Source: Candidatus Aminicenantes bacterium UBA6072 (GTDB lineage Bacteria; Acidobacteriota; Aminicenantia; UBA2199). Taken from it: 64,000 bases of DNA. The translations under genes and the position numbers were made by a program. Where the stretch lies: contig DIXU01000004.1 of assembly GCA_002436105.1 (NCBI GenBank), positions 62,001 to 126,000 of the forward strand. The letters run 5' to 3'. Below are positions 7,603 to 15,549 of the stretch, one piece after another. Every line of letters begins with the position of its first letter. Position 1 is the stretch's first letter. Under the pieces are notes generated by a model, which searched no databases, was not told the DNA's origin, and saw only the letters and a list, made by a program, of their open reading frames with translations.

Positions 7603-9861
7603 ATGAAGAAAGCTGCGATCTTTATCCTTGCGGCATGGATGGCCCTGGCGGCCTATCCCGCCCGCACCGGCGATGATTTCAATCGCGCCATCGCCTATTA
7701 CCTGCTGGGCGACCTGGAACTGGCCCAGAAGAGCCTGGATGCTCATTTCAGCAGCCGGCACCAGCCGACCGTCAAGCTCGGGTTTACCCTGCTGTTCCGG
7801 GGCGAGAAGTGGGAAGCCACCAAGAAGTTCCGTGACTACCTGGAGAGCAACCACCGCTCCCTGGAATCACTGGTCGGCATCAGCCTGGCCACGGCCGACG
7901 TCAAGAACTCACTGGCCAGCGACAACCTGAACAAGATTCTGCGCATGGACCCGGGCTTCGCTCCCGCTTATGCCTGCCTGGGGCAAGAGCACTTCCTGCG
8001 CAACGATTTTCCCGCCGCCGAGGAGTATTTCAACAAGAGCCTGCGCTACGCCAACATCCCGGAATTCAAGATCCTGCTGGGGGAGCTTCTGCTCAAGACC
8101 GGCCAGGCGCAGCAGGCCTCCGACCTGATCCGGCCCCTGGCCGAATCGATGCCGAAGAATTATCATTACGCCTTCCTGGCCGCCCGGGCCGGCCTGGCGC
8201 TGGGCGACCTGGAGGCGGCGTCCCGCTTCAGCGAGCAGTCCCGGAGCGCGCGCCCCGATTCCAAGGAAGCGCAGCTGCTGCGCGGGCAGCTGCTGCTGGC
8301 AGCGGGAGACCTGCGCCAGGCCAAGTCGCTGCTGGGCAAGTTGAAATTCGACTATTACAACCCCGAATACAGCCTCACGCACGCCGAGGTCCTGGTCAGG
8401 CTGAAGGACCGCGACGCGGAAAAATACCTGTACGAAGTGTTTTCCCAGGACCCCTGGCACCCCGTCATCAACAAACTGCTGGGGCTCTTCCATCTGAAGG
8501 ACAAAAAGGCCAACATCCAGAACTGGATCCAGCGCGCCCTGCTCAGCGGCCTGCCGGCCCAGGAGCTGCAGAAGGAGTTCCCTTCGCAGTACCGTTTCCC
8601 GGAACGGCCAGCATTCCCCATCTTCGCCGCCAGAAGGATCCAATGGCTGGGCAATGGCCGCGTTGCGGTCGCCGGCGCGCTGCGCAGCGGCGAAAAGGAA
8701 AAACTGACCATCCTGGATGCCGCCACCCTGAAGCCGATCCAGTCGTTCGCCTATGAAGGCGCCATCCAGGAGATCTTTTCCGCCCCGCGCCAGGACAGGT
8801 TCATTTTTTCCAGTACCGCGCCCGGGAATGAGAATGTGTATCTCTATACGCTGATCGCTGACAGAAACGGCTATCGGCTGAAGCCGGTGGTCGGTTACGC
8901 GCTGAACATGTCCAGGGTGCAGGTCGCTTTCAACGCCGACGGCACCGTTGCCTACGTCACCGACGGCAGCCTGGGCGACCTGGCCTTCCTGTCGCCGTTC
9001 TCGACGGTGGGAAGCCTGGGCCGCAGGCAGTCGATCTATCCCGATCATCCCATCGCGGTATTCAGCTACGCTTATGCCGGCGAACGCTGGACACAGGTCA
9101 GGAATCGCGAGGCGTTGCGCAATGTTCCCCTGCCGGTCGTGCGGCGTTACTTCGCCGTCGCTGACGCCTGCCGCAACAATCCGGAGGTCGCCAAGCTCCT
9201 GGAAAAAGGGGCCGGTCTTGACATCACCACATCCGAGGAAATGAAGATCCAGTTCGGCGCCGCCGACGACCATTTCCTGATCAGCTTTTCCGACCTGAAG
9301 AACGCCTTCCAGGCATGGGCTTACGATGCGGGCCGCAACAAGCTGGCCCGCTTCGACGAATCCATGTTCCTCGGCGAAAAGTATTACGCCGACCTCGACG
9401 TCGTCGCCTTCCATCCCGAAAAGAACGAGATCCTGGTCCTGACCCGGGACAAGCACAGGAGCCTGTACCATTTCAACTACCGCTCCCTGCTGTACAAAAA
9501 GATCGCCGGCAACACGCTGAAGGCCGCGGTCGCCCCCGACGGCAATACCATCTACCTGATCGCCGAGAGGAGCAAGTCGCTCTATTTCAGCGAGACCACC
9601 CTGGAGATCATCCGCTTGGTCCCGTTCGCTCGCAGCAAGGTCAATTCCCGGCGCGACCTGGATGATATCAGCGACTGTTCCGATCCCAACGCGGTCTATT
9701 TCACGACCTACAACGGCGAGCTGCTGAAGCTGGACGAGACGGGCAAATTCACCAGCCGCCAGGTCTCCCTGGCCGGCGCGCTGCACCAGGTGGCGCCCGA
9801 CAAGAAAAGGGCCGCCGTCTTCATCCATGGCCGCATCCACGTCCTGGACTGGCAGGACTAG
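7603..9861 (+). CDS. Secreted TPR protein with C-terminal beta-propeller-like region
   Basis: 752 residues with a signal peptide (MKKAAIFILAAWMALAAYPA, cleavage after about residue 22). Residues 25-300 are tandem tetratricopeptide helices (for example LAYACLGQEHFLRNDFPAA and LEAASRFSEQSR blocks, alternating small and aromatic positions). From about 330 to the end the sequence turns into repeated beta-blade patterns (RIQWLGNGRVAVAG, LTILDAATLKPI, DRFIFSS, KNEILVLTRD), resembling a seven-bladed propeller. Likely periplasmic or surface scaffold; no enzyme motif. Function unknown. Confidence 0.7.
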   Translation: MKKAAIFILAAWMALAAYPARTGDDFNRAIAYYLLGDLELAQKSLDAHFSSRHQPTVKLGFTLLFRGEKWEATKKFRDYLESNHRSLESLVGISLATADVKNSLASDNLNKILRMDPGFAPAYACLGQEHFLRNDFPAAEEYFNKSLRYANIPEFKILLGELLLKTGQAQQASDLIRPLAESMPKNYHYAFLAARAGLALGDLEAASRFSEQSRSARPDSKEAQLLRGQLLLAAGDLRQAKSLLGKLKFDYYNPEYSLTHAEVLVRLKDRDAEKYLYEVFSQDPWHPVINKLLGLFHLKDKKANIQNWIQRALLSGLPAQELQKEFPSQYRFPERPAFPIFAARRIQWLGNGRVAVAGALRSGEKEKLTILDAATLKPIQSFAYEGAIQEIFSAPRQDRFIFSSTAPGNENVYLYTLIADRNGYRLKPVVGYALNMSRVQVAFNADGTVAYVTDGSLGDLAFLSPFSTVGSLGRRQSIYPDHPIAVFSYAYAGERWTQVRNREALRNVPLPVVRRYFAVADACRNNPEVAKLLEKGAGLDITTSEEMKIQFGAADDHFLISFSDLKNAFQAWAYDAGRNKLARFDESMFLGEKYYADLDVVAFHPEKNEILVLTRDKHRSLYHFNYRSLLYKKIAGNTLKAAVAPDGNTIYLIAERSKSLYFSETTLEIIRLVPFARSKVNSRRDLDDISDCSDPNAVYFTTYNGELLKLDETGKFTSRQVSLAGALHQVAPDKKRAAVFIHGRIHVLDWQD

Positions 9862-9892
9862 GGGAGGCGCGAAAAGGGGAGAGGCCTCGGCC

Positions 9893-10441
9893 ATGTCGAC
9901 GCGCAGCGAATTCAAGCCGGTGAAGATCTTCTGCGGCCTGATCTACGCTCGGGAAGCGGCAGCGGAGGCGGCGCTTGCCCCTCTGCAGGAGACCATTTCC
10001 GCGATCGACGACCGCTCGCCGGCCATCCCCTTCGCCGCCACCGACTACTACCGGGGCGAGATGGGGGGACCCCTTCTGCGCCGCTTCGTCTCCTTCCGTG
10101 AATGGCTGCCGCCCGGGCGCCTGGCGGCGATCAAGATCGCGTCCATGCGCCTGGAGGAGACGCTCGCCGCCGCGGGCCGCCGGACGGTGAACCTGGATCC
10201 GGGCTACCTCTCCGAGGCCAACGTCATCATCGCCACGGCCAAGAACCATTACCATCGCGTGCCGCTGGCCGACGGCATCTATGCCCACATGGAGTACGTG
10301 CTGAAGGACGGCGGCTTCCAGTTCCTGCCCTGGACCTACCCCGATTTCAAGACCGAGGCCTACCTCGATTTCTTCAAGCGCCTGCTGGAGACTTACCGCC
10401 GCGAACGGAAGGAAGCGTTCAGGAAAGCGTCTGACGGCTGA
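9893..10441 (+). CDS. DUF4416 family protein
   Basis: 182 residues from ATG 9893, preceded by a GGGGAGAGG ribosome site; the in-frame ATG at 9827 lies inside the preceding gene and codes nothing family-like. The sequence (KIFCGLIYARE, ATDYYRGEMGGPLLRRFVSF, NLDPGYLSEANVIIATAKN, YAHMEYVLKDG, WTYPDFKTE) matches the uncharacterised DUF4416 family found in Aminicenantes, Thermodesulfobacteria, Deltaproteobacteria and related anaerobes. Biochemical role unknown. The last codons and the TGA stop are built from a tandem word array (10429-10459). Confidence 0.78.
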   Translation: MSTRSEFKPVKIFCGLIYAREAAAEAALAPLQETISAIDDRSPAIPFAATDYYRGEMGGPLLRRFVSFREWLPPGRLAAIKIASMRLEETLAAAGRRTVNLDPGYLSEANVIIATAKNHYHRVPLADGIYAHMEYVLKDGGFQFLPWTYPDFKTEAYLDFFKRLLETYRRERKEAFRKASDG

Positions 10442-10459
10442 CGTCTGTCGTCTGACGTC
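10429..10459. repeat. Tandem word array overlapping the DUF4416 stop codon
   Basis: Four 7-base units with consensus GTCTGAC plus a partial fifth. The array begins inside the coding region, supplies the stop TGA at 10439-10441 and ends seven bases before the convergent transglycosylase gene. Confidence 0.75.
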
Positions 10460-10465
10460 TTCTTT

Positions 10466-11128
10466 CTAATGGCTGACGCCGCTGGCGGCGGCTTTCACGG
10501 GCTCCTGGTTGTAGATGGAGGAGCTGACCCTGGCGATGTAGCCGGTATTGTTGTACAGGTAGCCGTTGTTGTACAGGAACAGGGCGCGGCGCAGGTCGCC
10601 GCCGGCGATGTCGTGATACTGCTTCAGGATGCGCAACCCCAGGTCGATATTGTAGTCGACGTCGAAGATGCGCGCCTTGTCGATCGCCAGCTCGTCCTTC
10701 CATACCGAGTAGCGGACCTGCATCAGGCCGTAGGCGCCGGCAGCGGATACGGCCAGGGGATTGAAGGCACTCTCCACCTGGATGACCGAAAGGACCAGGT
10801 TGGGATGGAATCCGTAGCGCCGGGCCTTGCGGAAGGCAACGTCGACGATGCGCGAGAACTCGGGGAATTTCTTCTGGAACGTGGCGCTCTTGAATTCCAG
10901 CAGCTCGAGGTGGTCGGCCTTCGCCTGCTGCGCCAGCTTCTCCTCGTTCAGTTGCAGCAGCCGCTCGTGGGACTCGCCCAGGCGCTCCTGCAGGTACCGG
11001 ACGTGGGACAGGCTGCGCTCATAGTTGCGATTGGTCACGGTCAATTGCGCCAGCAGCGACGCCAGAGCGACCAGGGCCAGGAACGACAGCACGACAGCGA
11101 ACCGTTTCACGGGGTTGGTTGCGAACAT
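10466..11128 (-). CDS. Membrane-anchored lytic transglycosylase (SLT domain)
   Basis: 220 residues from ATG 11128, chosen for the GGTGG ribosome site just upstream and for the membrane helix that follows (residues 9-30). After a coiled coil (about 40-75) comes a soluble lytic transglycosylase domain: VLSVIQVESAFNPLAVS with the catalytic Glu, AYGLMQV, and the terminal ALFLYNNGYLYNN corresponding to the AYNAG motif. Such enzymes cleave peptidoglycan glycan strands with formation of 1,6-anhydroMurNAc, here anchored to the inner membrane. Divergent from the hydrolase gene, each with a strong promoter. Confidence 0.85.
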   Translation of the reverse strand: MFATNPVKRFAVVLSFLALVALASLLAQLTVTNRNYERSLSHVRYLQERLGESHERLLQLNEEKLAQQAKADHLELLEFKSATFQKKFPEFSRIVDVAFRKARRYGFHPNLVLSVIQVESAFNPLAVSAAGAYGLMQVRYSVWKDELAIDKARIFDVDYNIDLGLRILKQYHDIAGGDLRRALFLYNNGYLYNNTGYIARVSSSIYNQEPVKAAASGVSH

Positions 11129-11155
11129 GGGCCACCTGCCTGAAAAAGCCCGAAT

Positions 11156-11184
11156 AGTATAAGGAGTTGAAATTGAAAACGCAA
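11156..11184 (-). promoter_or_regulatory. Promoter of the lytic transglycosylase gene
   Basis: On the minus strand TTGCGT (11184-11179), 17-base spacer, TATACT (11161-11156). Confidence 0.65.
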
Positions 11185-11213
11185 GCCCTTTGGCAAAAAA
11201 TATCCGCTCCCGC

Positions 11214-11241
11214 TTGCGGTCTCCGCAAAAAGCACTATAAT
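11214..11241 (+). promoter_or_regulatory. Promoter of the alpha/beta hydrolase gene
   Basis: TTGCGG (11214-11219), 16-base spacer, consensus TATAAT (11236-11241), 41 bases before the ATG at 11283. It is back to back with the promoter of the transglycosylase. Confidence 0.65.
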
Positions 11242-11282
11242 GGCTTCCGTGCCCGGGAGCGGGTGCGCCAGAGGAGGTCCCC

Positions 11283-12713
11283 ATGAGACGATGCGCGGCA
11301 TTTCTCGCTTTCCTTTCGATCTTCCTTGCTCTCCCCGGAGGCGATAGCGCCCCGGAGAGGCTGCAGGGGCCCTGGGAGGGGGCGATCTCGATCATGGGCC
11401 AGGAACTGGGCATCATCGTCCGCTTTGACGAAAGCGGCGGCGTCCTGAAGGGAACGATCGACATCCCCATGCAGCTGGCGGCCGACCTGCCCCTGAGCAG
11501 CCTGAAGCGGGAAGGCGAGCGCGTCCACTTCGAACTCGCGGCCGGCCCCGGCGTCGCCGTTTTTGACGGCATCCTGAAACAGGGCAACCTGGCCGGAGAC
11601 TTCTTTCAAGCCGGGATCAAGGGATCGTTCAAGCTCCTCAAGGCCGGGGAAAAGGCGCTGAAGCCGGCGGCCGTTCCGCAACCGGCCGTCCCCTTGCCGT
11701 ACAGGGTCGAGGAGGTAAAGCTGAAGAACGGCGAGATCAGCCTGGCGGGGACCCTGACCCTTCCCGAAGGCAAGGGGCCCTTCCCCGCGGTCGTCATGAT
11801 CACCGGCAGCGGCACCCAGAACCGTGACGAGGAGGTATTCGGCTTCAAGGTCTTCGGCGTCATCGCCGATCACCTGACGCGCAAGGGGATCGCCGTTCTG
11901 CGCTGCGACGACCGGGGGCTGGGCTCCCCGCAAGCGGCCATGGACGCCACGTCGCGGGATTTCGCCCTGGACGCGGCGGCCCAGGCCCGGTATCTACTGA
12001 CCCGGGACGAGATCGCCAGGGACCGGATCGGCCTGTTCGGGCACAGCGAGGGGGCGATCATCGCCCCGCTGGCCGACCAGATCCGCCCCTGCGACTTCAT
12101 GGTGCTCATGGCCGGAACGGCGGTCAACGGCCGGGAGGTCCTGCTCGAGCAGATCGCCCTGATCGCCCGTGCCGACGGGGCCGAGGAAGCGGAGATCGCC
12201 GCCGCCGTCGCCAGCCAGAAGCGGGCCTATGTGCTTCTGGAAAGGCCGGACGGCGAAAAGGAGATCGAGAAGATGATCGCCGGCCAGGTGCGCGACAGCC
12301 TGGCCAAAATGACTCCCGAGCAGCGGCAGGCCGTCGCCGACCCCGAGGCCTACGTCCGGAGCGCCACCGCCGCGCAAATCGCCGCTCTCCGTTCCCCCTG
12401 GTTCCGCCATTTCCTGGACTTCGATCCGGCGCCGGCGCTCGAGATGGTGAAATGCCCGGTGCTGGCCCTCTTCGGCGAAAGGGACACCCAGGTCTCGCCG
12501 AAGCAGAACATGCCGGCGATGGAGAAGGCCTTCCGGAAAGGGGGCAACCGCGACGTGACGTTCAAGGTCTTTCCCGAAGCCAACCACCTTTTCCAGAAAG
12601 CCGTGACCGGCAGCCCCTCCGAGTACGCTTCCCTCGAGAAGGCCTTCGTTCCCGGATTCCTGGATACGATTTCCTCCTGGATCCTGGAAAAGACTCACGG
12701 GGAAAACAAATGA
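11283..12713 (+). CDS. Secreted alpha/beta hydrolase (dienelactone hydrolase/S9-like esterase)
   Basis: 476 residues with a signal peptide (residues 1-22), GAGGAGG-type ribosome site. Residues 25-125 form an N-terminal beta domain often annotated as DUF3887/lipocalin-like in these proteins (WEGAISIMGQELGIIVRF). The hydrolase core follows: oxyanion strand VVMITGSGTQNRDE, nucleophile elbow GHSEG (about residue 257), acid in FGERDTQV and base in EANHLF near the C-terminus, separated by a helical lid. Complete catalytic triad, so an active esterase or peptidase in the periplasm; natural substrate unknown. Confidence 0.85.
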   Translation: MRRCAAFLAFLSIFLALPGGDSAPERLQGPWEGAISIMGQELGIIVRFDESGGVLKGTIDIPMQLAADLPLSSLKREGERVHFELAAGPGVAVFDGILKQGNLAGDFFQAGIKGSFKLLKAGEKALKPAAVPQPAVPLPYRVEEVKLKNGEISLAGTLTLPEGKGPFPAVVMITGSGTQNRDEEVFGFKVFGVIADHLTRKGIAVLRCDDRGLGSPQAAMDATSRDFALDAAAQARYLLTRDEIARDRIGLFGHSEGAIIAPLADQIRPCDFMVLMAGTAVNGREVLLEQIALIARADGAEEAEIAAAVASQKRAYVLLERPDGEKEIEKMIAGQVRDSLAKMTPEQRQAVADPEAYVRSATAAQIAALRSPWFRHFLDFDPAPALEMVKCPVLALFGERDTQVSPKQNMPAMEKAFRKGGNRDVTFKVFPEANHLFQKAVTGSPSEYASLEKAFVPGFLDTISSWILEKTHGENK

Positions 12714-13057
12714 AGCTTTCGACCCGGGAAACAGGCCGAATACCTTGTGCAGCGGTTTTCCCGGCTCCCGAATATGTGCCGGATGCATCGTCCCTGGAAA
12801 GGCCGTCGCATTACGGATTATGGGCGGAGTTCTCTTGCTTCCAGGTTTGTGATAATATGAATTCATGGCCAGACAGGCTCCAGTTGAATTTCCGGTTATA
12901 ATCCGGCTCAGCACTCCCGGGGAGAATTGAGGGAACCCGTTCCTCTTGAAAGGTCGCGAACCAAAGAACCGGGTTCCGATGCGTATCGCCAATATAATGT
13001 GTACTTTAGAGAAATGGCTTGCCCTGGCTCGCGGTTCAACATGACAAGGAGGAATGC
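12714..13057. other. 344-base spacer upstream of the polysaccharide cassette
   Basis: No coding ORF is credible here. It contains AT-rich TAATAT (12852-12857) and TATAAT (12897-12902, 12992-12997) hexamers but no well-spaced -35 partner for any of them, and one long inverted repeat at 12932-12977. It probably carries the promoter and regulatory leader of the downstream cassette. Confidence 0.5.
12932..12977. promoter_or_regulatory. Inverted repeat upstream of the polysaccharide cassette
   Basis: Eight-base arms GGAACCCG (12932-12939) and CGGGTTCC (12970-12977) enclose 30 bases. It lies 80 bases before the epimerase ATG and could be an operator or leader hairpin. Confidence 0.4.
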
Positions 13058-14134
13058 ATGCATGTCCTGATCACTGGCGGAGCCGGTTTCATCGGTTCCA
13101 ACCTGGCGGCGCACCACCTGCGGAAAGGCGATACCGTCTTTGCCGTGGATGACCTGAGCACCGGTTCGCGCGCCAACATCGCCCCCTTCGAGATGCAAAA
13201 GAATTTTCGTTTTGCCCAGGCTGACATCATCCATTGGGACGGCTTGGACAAGGCCGTGGCCTGGGCAGACCGCATTTATCATATGGCCGCCATCGTCGGC
13301 GTATTTCGCGTCCTGGAGGATCCCATCCGGGTTCTGGAGGCGAACATCGGGGGCAGCGAGCGGTTGCTGAAACTCGTCCAGCAGGGAGGATGGAAACCGC
13401 AGGTCGTCCTTGCTTCCACGTCGGAGGTCTACGGGCACGGGATCCGTTGCGATTTGCGTCCGGAAGGGGATCCGTCCGGCGCGCCGACATGCGTCATGCC
13501 CCGCGATTTCCGCGAGAGCGACGAGCTGATCATGAGTTCGGACATCAGCCTGCGCTGGAACTATTCAACCAGCAAGCTGGCGGACGAAGCCTATGGCCTT
13601 TCCTATCAGCGCCGCTTCGGGCTGCCCCTGGTGGTCGTCCGATTTTTTAATACCATCGGGCCGAGACAGACAGGAAAGTATGGCATGGTCGTACCCCGTT
13701 TTGTCGGACAGGCCCTTGCCGGCGGCCCCATCACCGTATACGGCGACGGCACGCAAACCCGTTGTTTTTGCGATGTGCGCGACACGGTGGTCATCCTTGA
13801 CCAGCTGGCAGCCAACCCGGCAAGTTACGGACAGATCGTGAACGTCGGCAACAACCGCGAGATCTCCATGAACGACCTCGCCCGCCTTGTGATCGAGCGC
13901 AGCGGGAGCTCGGCAACGGTTATCCACGTACCGTACCGGGAGGCCTACAGCGAGGTTTTCGAGGAGATCTTTCACCGGCGGCCTGACATGAAACGCATGC
14001 TGGAGCTCTCCGGCCATGCCCCGCAATGGTCTCTCGAACAGACCCTGGACGATCTTATCGCAGCCAAGCGGCTGGAATCCGCTGCCCCTGCCGTGGGAGC
14101 CGCGATAGGCGGCGACGCGAAGCAATTGGAGTGA
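13058..14134 (+). CDS. NAD-dependent sugar-nucleotide epimerase/dehydratase
   Basis: 358 residues from ATG 13058 (AAGGAGG six bases upstream). Extended SDR fold: GGAGFIGS NAD-binding loop at residues 7-14, catalytic Ser/Thr in STSEVYG and the YxxxK motif YSTSK, with substrate-binding RFFNTIGPRQ. This is the UDP-glucose/GlcNAc 4-epimerase and UDP-glucuronate decarboxylase superfamily; the GPRQ and FCDVRD features resemble GDP-mannose/UDP-sugar enzymes but do not fix the substrate. It is two bases upstream of the GT2 synthase, so it very likely supplies that enzyme's sugar donor. Confidence 0.88.
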   Translation: MHVLITGGAGFIGSNLAAHHLRKGDTVFAVDDLSTGSRANIAPFEMQKNFRFAQADIIHWDGLDKAVAWADRIYHMAAIVGVFRVLEDPIRVLEANIGGSERLLKLVQQGGWKPQVVLASTSEVYGHGIRCDLRPEGDPSGAPTCVMPRDFRESDELIMSSDISLRWNYSTSKLADEAYGLSYQRRFGLPLVVVRFFNTIGPRQTGKYGMVVPRFVGQALAGGPITVYGDGTQTRCFCDVRDTVVILDQLAANPASYGQIVNVGNNREISMNDLARLVIERSGSSATVIHVPYREAYSEVFEEIFHRRPDMKRMLELSGHAPQWSLEQTLDDLIAAKRLESAAPAVGAAIGGDAKQLE

Positions 14135-14136
14135 AC

Positions 14137-15549
14137 ATGGCCACGACACCCTATTTCGTCCTGAGCCCGAACACCATTCTGAGCATGATCGGCCTGCTGC
14201 ACGGCCCGGACAAAACAGTGCCCACGCCTGCGGAAGACTGGCGCCTGGCCAAGATCGACGTCGTTATCCCGGCTTTCAACGAAGAAGAGAATATCGGCTT
14301 GACGCTGGCCGCCCTTTCCCGCCAGACTCTGAAGCCGGGGCGTATCGTGCTGATCGACGACGGCAGCAGCGACCGCACGGTGTCCTATGCCCGCGATTTC
14401 GCGACGGCCAATGGCATGGCGATCGAGATCATCCAGCGCCAGAGATCGATCGGCAAGACGCCCACCCTCAAGCGCCAATCCCGCGAGTCCAGCGCCGACG
14501 TCGAATTCATTCTCGATGCCGACACCATTCTCGAGTCCACTAATTACATCGAGCGCACCGTCGAGGAACTTTACAAGGCGGTGGGCATCGCCTGCGCTTG
14601 CGGCACCATCCTGCCCACTCGACCTCGGGATCGCGAAGAAATCATGCGCCTGCCGGCCATGGCTCATTTCCTGGCCGCAAGACCTTCCGCCGCCGCTTGC
14701 AGCCCCTGTGGCCATTGGCGCCGTTTCATGAAAGCGGTGACCAGCCTCTATCGGGACGTTCTGTACATGTTCCTGCAGAAGTTCGTCTACCATGGTCAGC
14801 TGGTCCTTTTCGGCACCATCACCAACCCGGTTGGCTGTGCCGTGGCCTATCGGCGGAAATACGTCAAAGAGCTTTTCGACCACTTCGAGCCGATCCTGGG
14901 CGACGACCTGACCAACTCCGAGGATATTTTCATAGGGTTCGCACTCAACAGTACCGGCTACCGCAATATCCAGCTGGGCGATGTCTTCGCCCGCTCGCAA
15001 GAGCCCGAATTGCCGCACCTGCCGCGCCAGGTTTACATGTGGTCTTCATCCTTCCTGCAAAGCTGCTTTTATTTCAACGATCTGATCAAGAGCCCTTTCA
15101 AGGCCTGGAAACGCGCCCAACTTCGTCGGCGGCAGCGCCGCGAGGCCCTGGAAGAGAAACGACTCATCGGCGAGCCCTACCGTCAGCCGTTCGGGCTCGA
15201 TTTCACCCGGGAATTCGGCCGTCCGATTGGCTGGGTGATCCTGTTGTCGGCTGCGGAAAAGGTTTTTTTCCCTTTCGCCATGCTGCTGATGATGCTTTTG
15301 GGCTGGTGGGAGACGCTGGCCATTACTCTGGCGGCTGAAACCGCCGTCTCCCTGACAATTCTGGGCTTCGTCGCCCGCTCACCCAAGGAAGGGTTGTTCT
15401 ATAAGTCGAATTATCGCGGTTTGCAATATTTCTTCAAAGGCCTGCTGGTCACACCGATCCGCTACCTGAGCTTGATCTACGACCTGGTGACGATCGCGAT
15501 ATTTGTCTTTCATGTTTGGATCCTGAAAGAGAGGAAATGGCGAAAATGA
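14137..15549 (+). CDS. Membrane glycosyltransferase family 2 (polysaccharide synthase type)
   Basis: 470 residues from ATG 14137. Cytoplasmic GT-A domain: VVIPAFNEEENIG, DDGSSDRT (about 80-87), DADT (about 128), and NSEDIFIGFAL carrying the catalytic acid. The processive QxxRW box appears as QVYMW (about 298), with Met in place of Arg. C-terminal membrane helices at about 365-385, 388-410 and 440-462, as in NodC/PgaC/hyaluronan synthase-like enzymes. It probably polymerises and starts export of a beta-linked polysaccharide. Its stop overlaps the porin start (ATGA), so the two are coupled. Confidence 0.85.
   Translation: MATTPYFVLSPNTILSMIGLLHGPDKTVPTPAEDWRLAKIDVVIPAFNEEENIGLTLAALSRQTLKPGRIVLIDDGSSDRTVSYARDFATANGMAIEIIQRQRSIGKTPTLKRQSRESSADVEFILDADTILESTNYIERTVEELYKAVGIACACGTILPTRPRDREEIMRLPAMAHFLAARPSAAACSPCGHWRRFMKAVTSLYRDVLYMFLQKFVYHGQLVLFGTITNPVGCAVAYRRKYVKELFDHFEPILGDDLTNSEDIFIGFALNSTGYRNIQLGDVFARSQEPELPHLPRQVYMWSSSFLQSCFYFNDLIKSPFKAWKRAQLRRRQRREALEEKRLIGEPYRQPFGLDFTREFGRPIGWVILLSAAEKVFFPFAMLLMMLLGWWETLAITLAAETAVSLTILGFVARSPKEGLFYKSNYRGLQYFFKGLLVTPIRYLSLIYDLVTIAIFVFHVWILKERKWRK

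Noticed and set aside
7909..9915. 668-codon minus-strand frame opposite the TPR/propeller gene
   Set aside because: Antisense shadow; the plus frame has a promoter, signal peptide and repeats.
11129..11587. N-terminal extension of the small lytic transglycosylase
   Set aside because: The extra codons cross two promoters and the divergent hydrolase gene and read as low-complexity shadow sequence.
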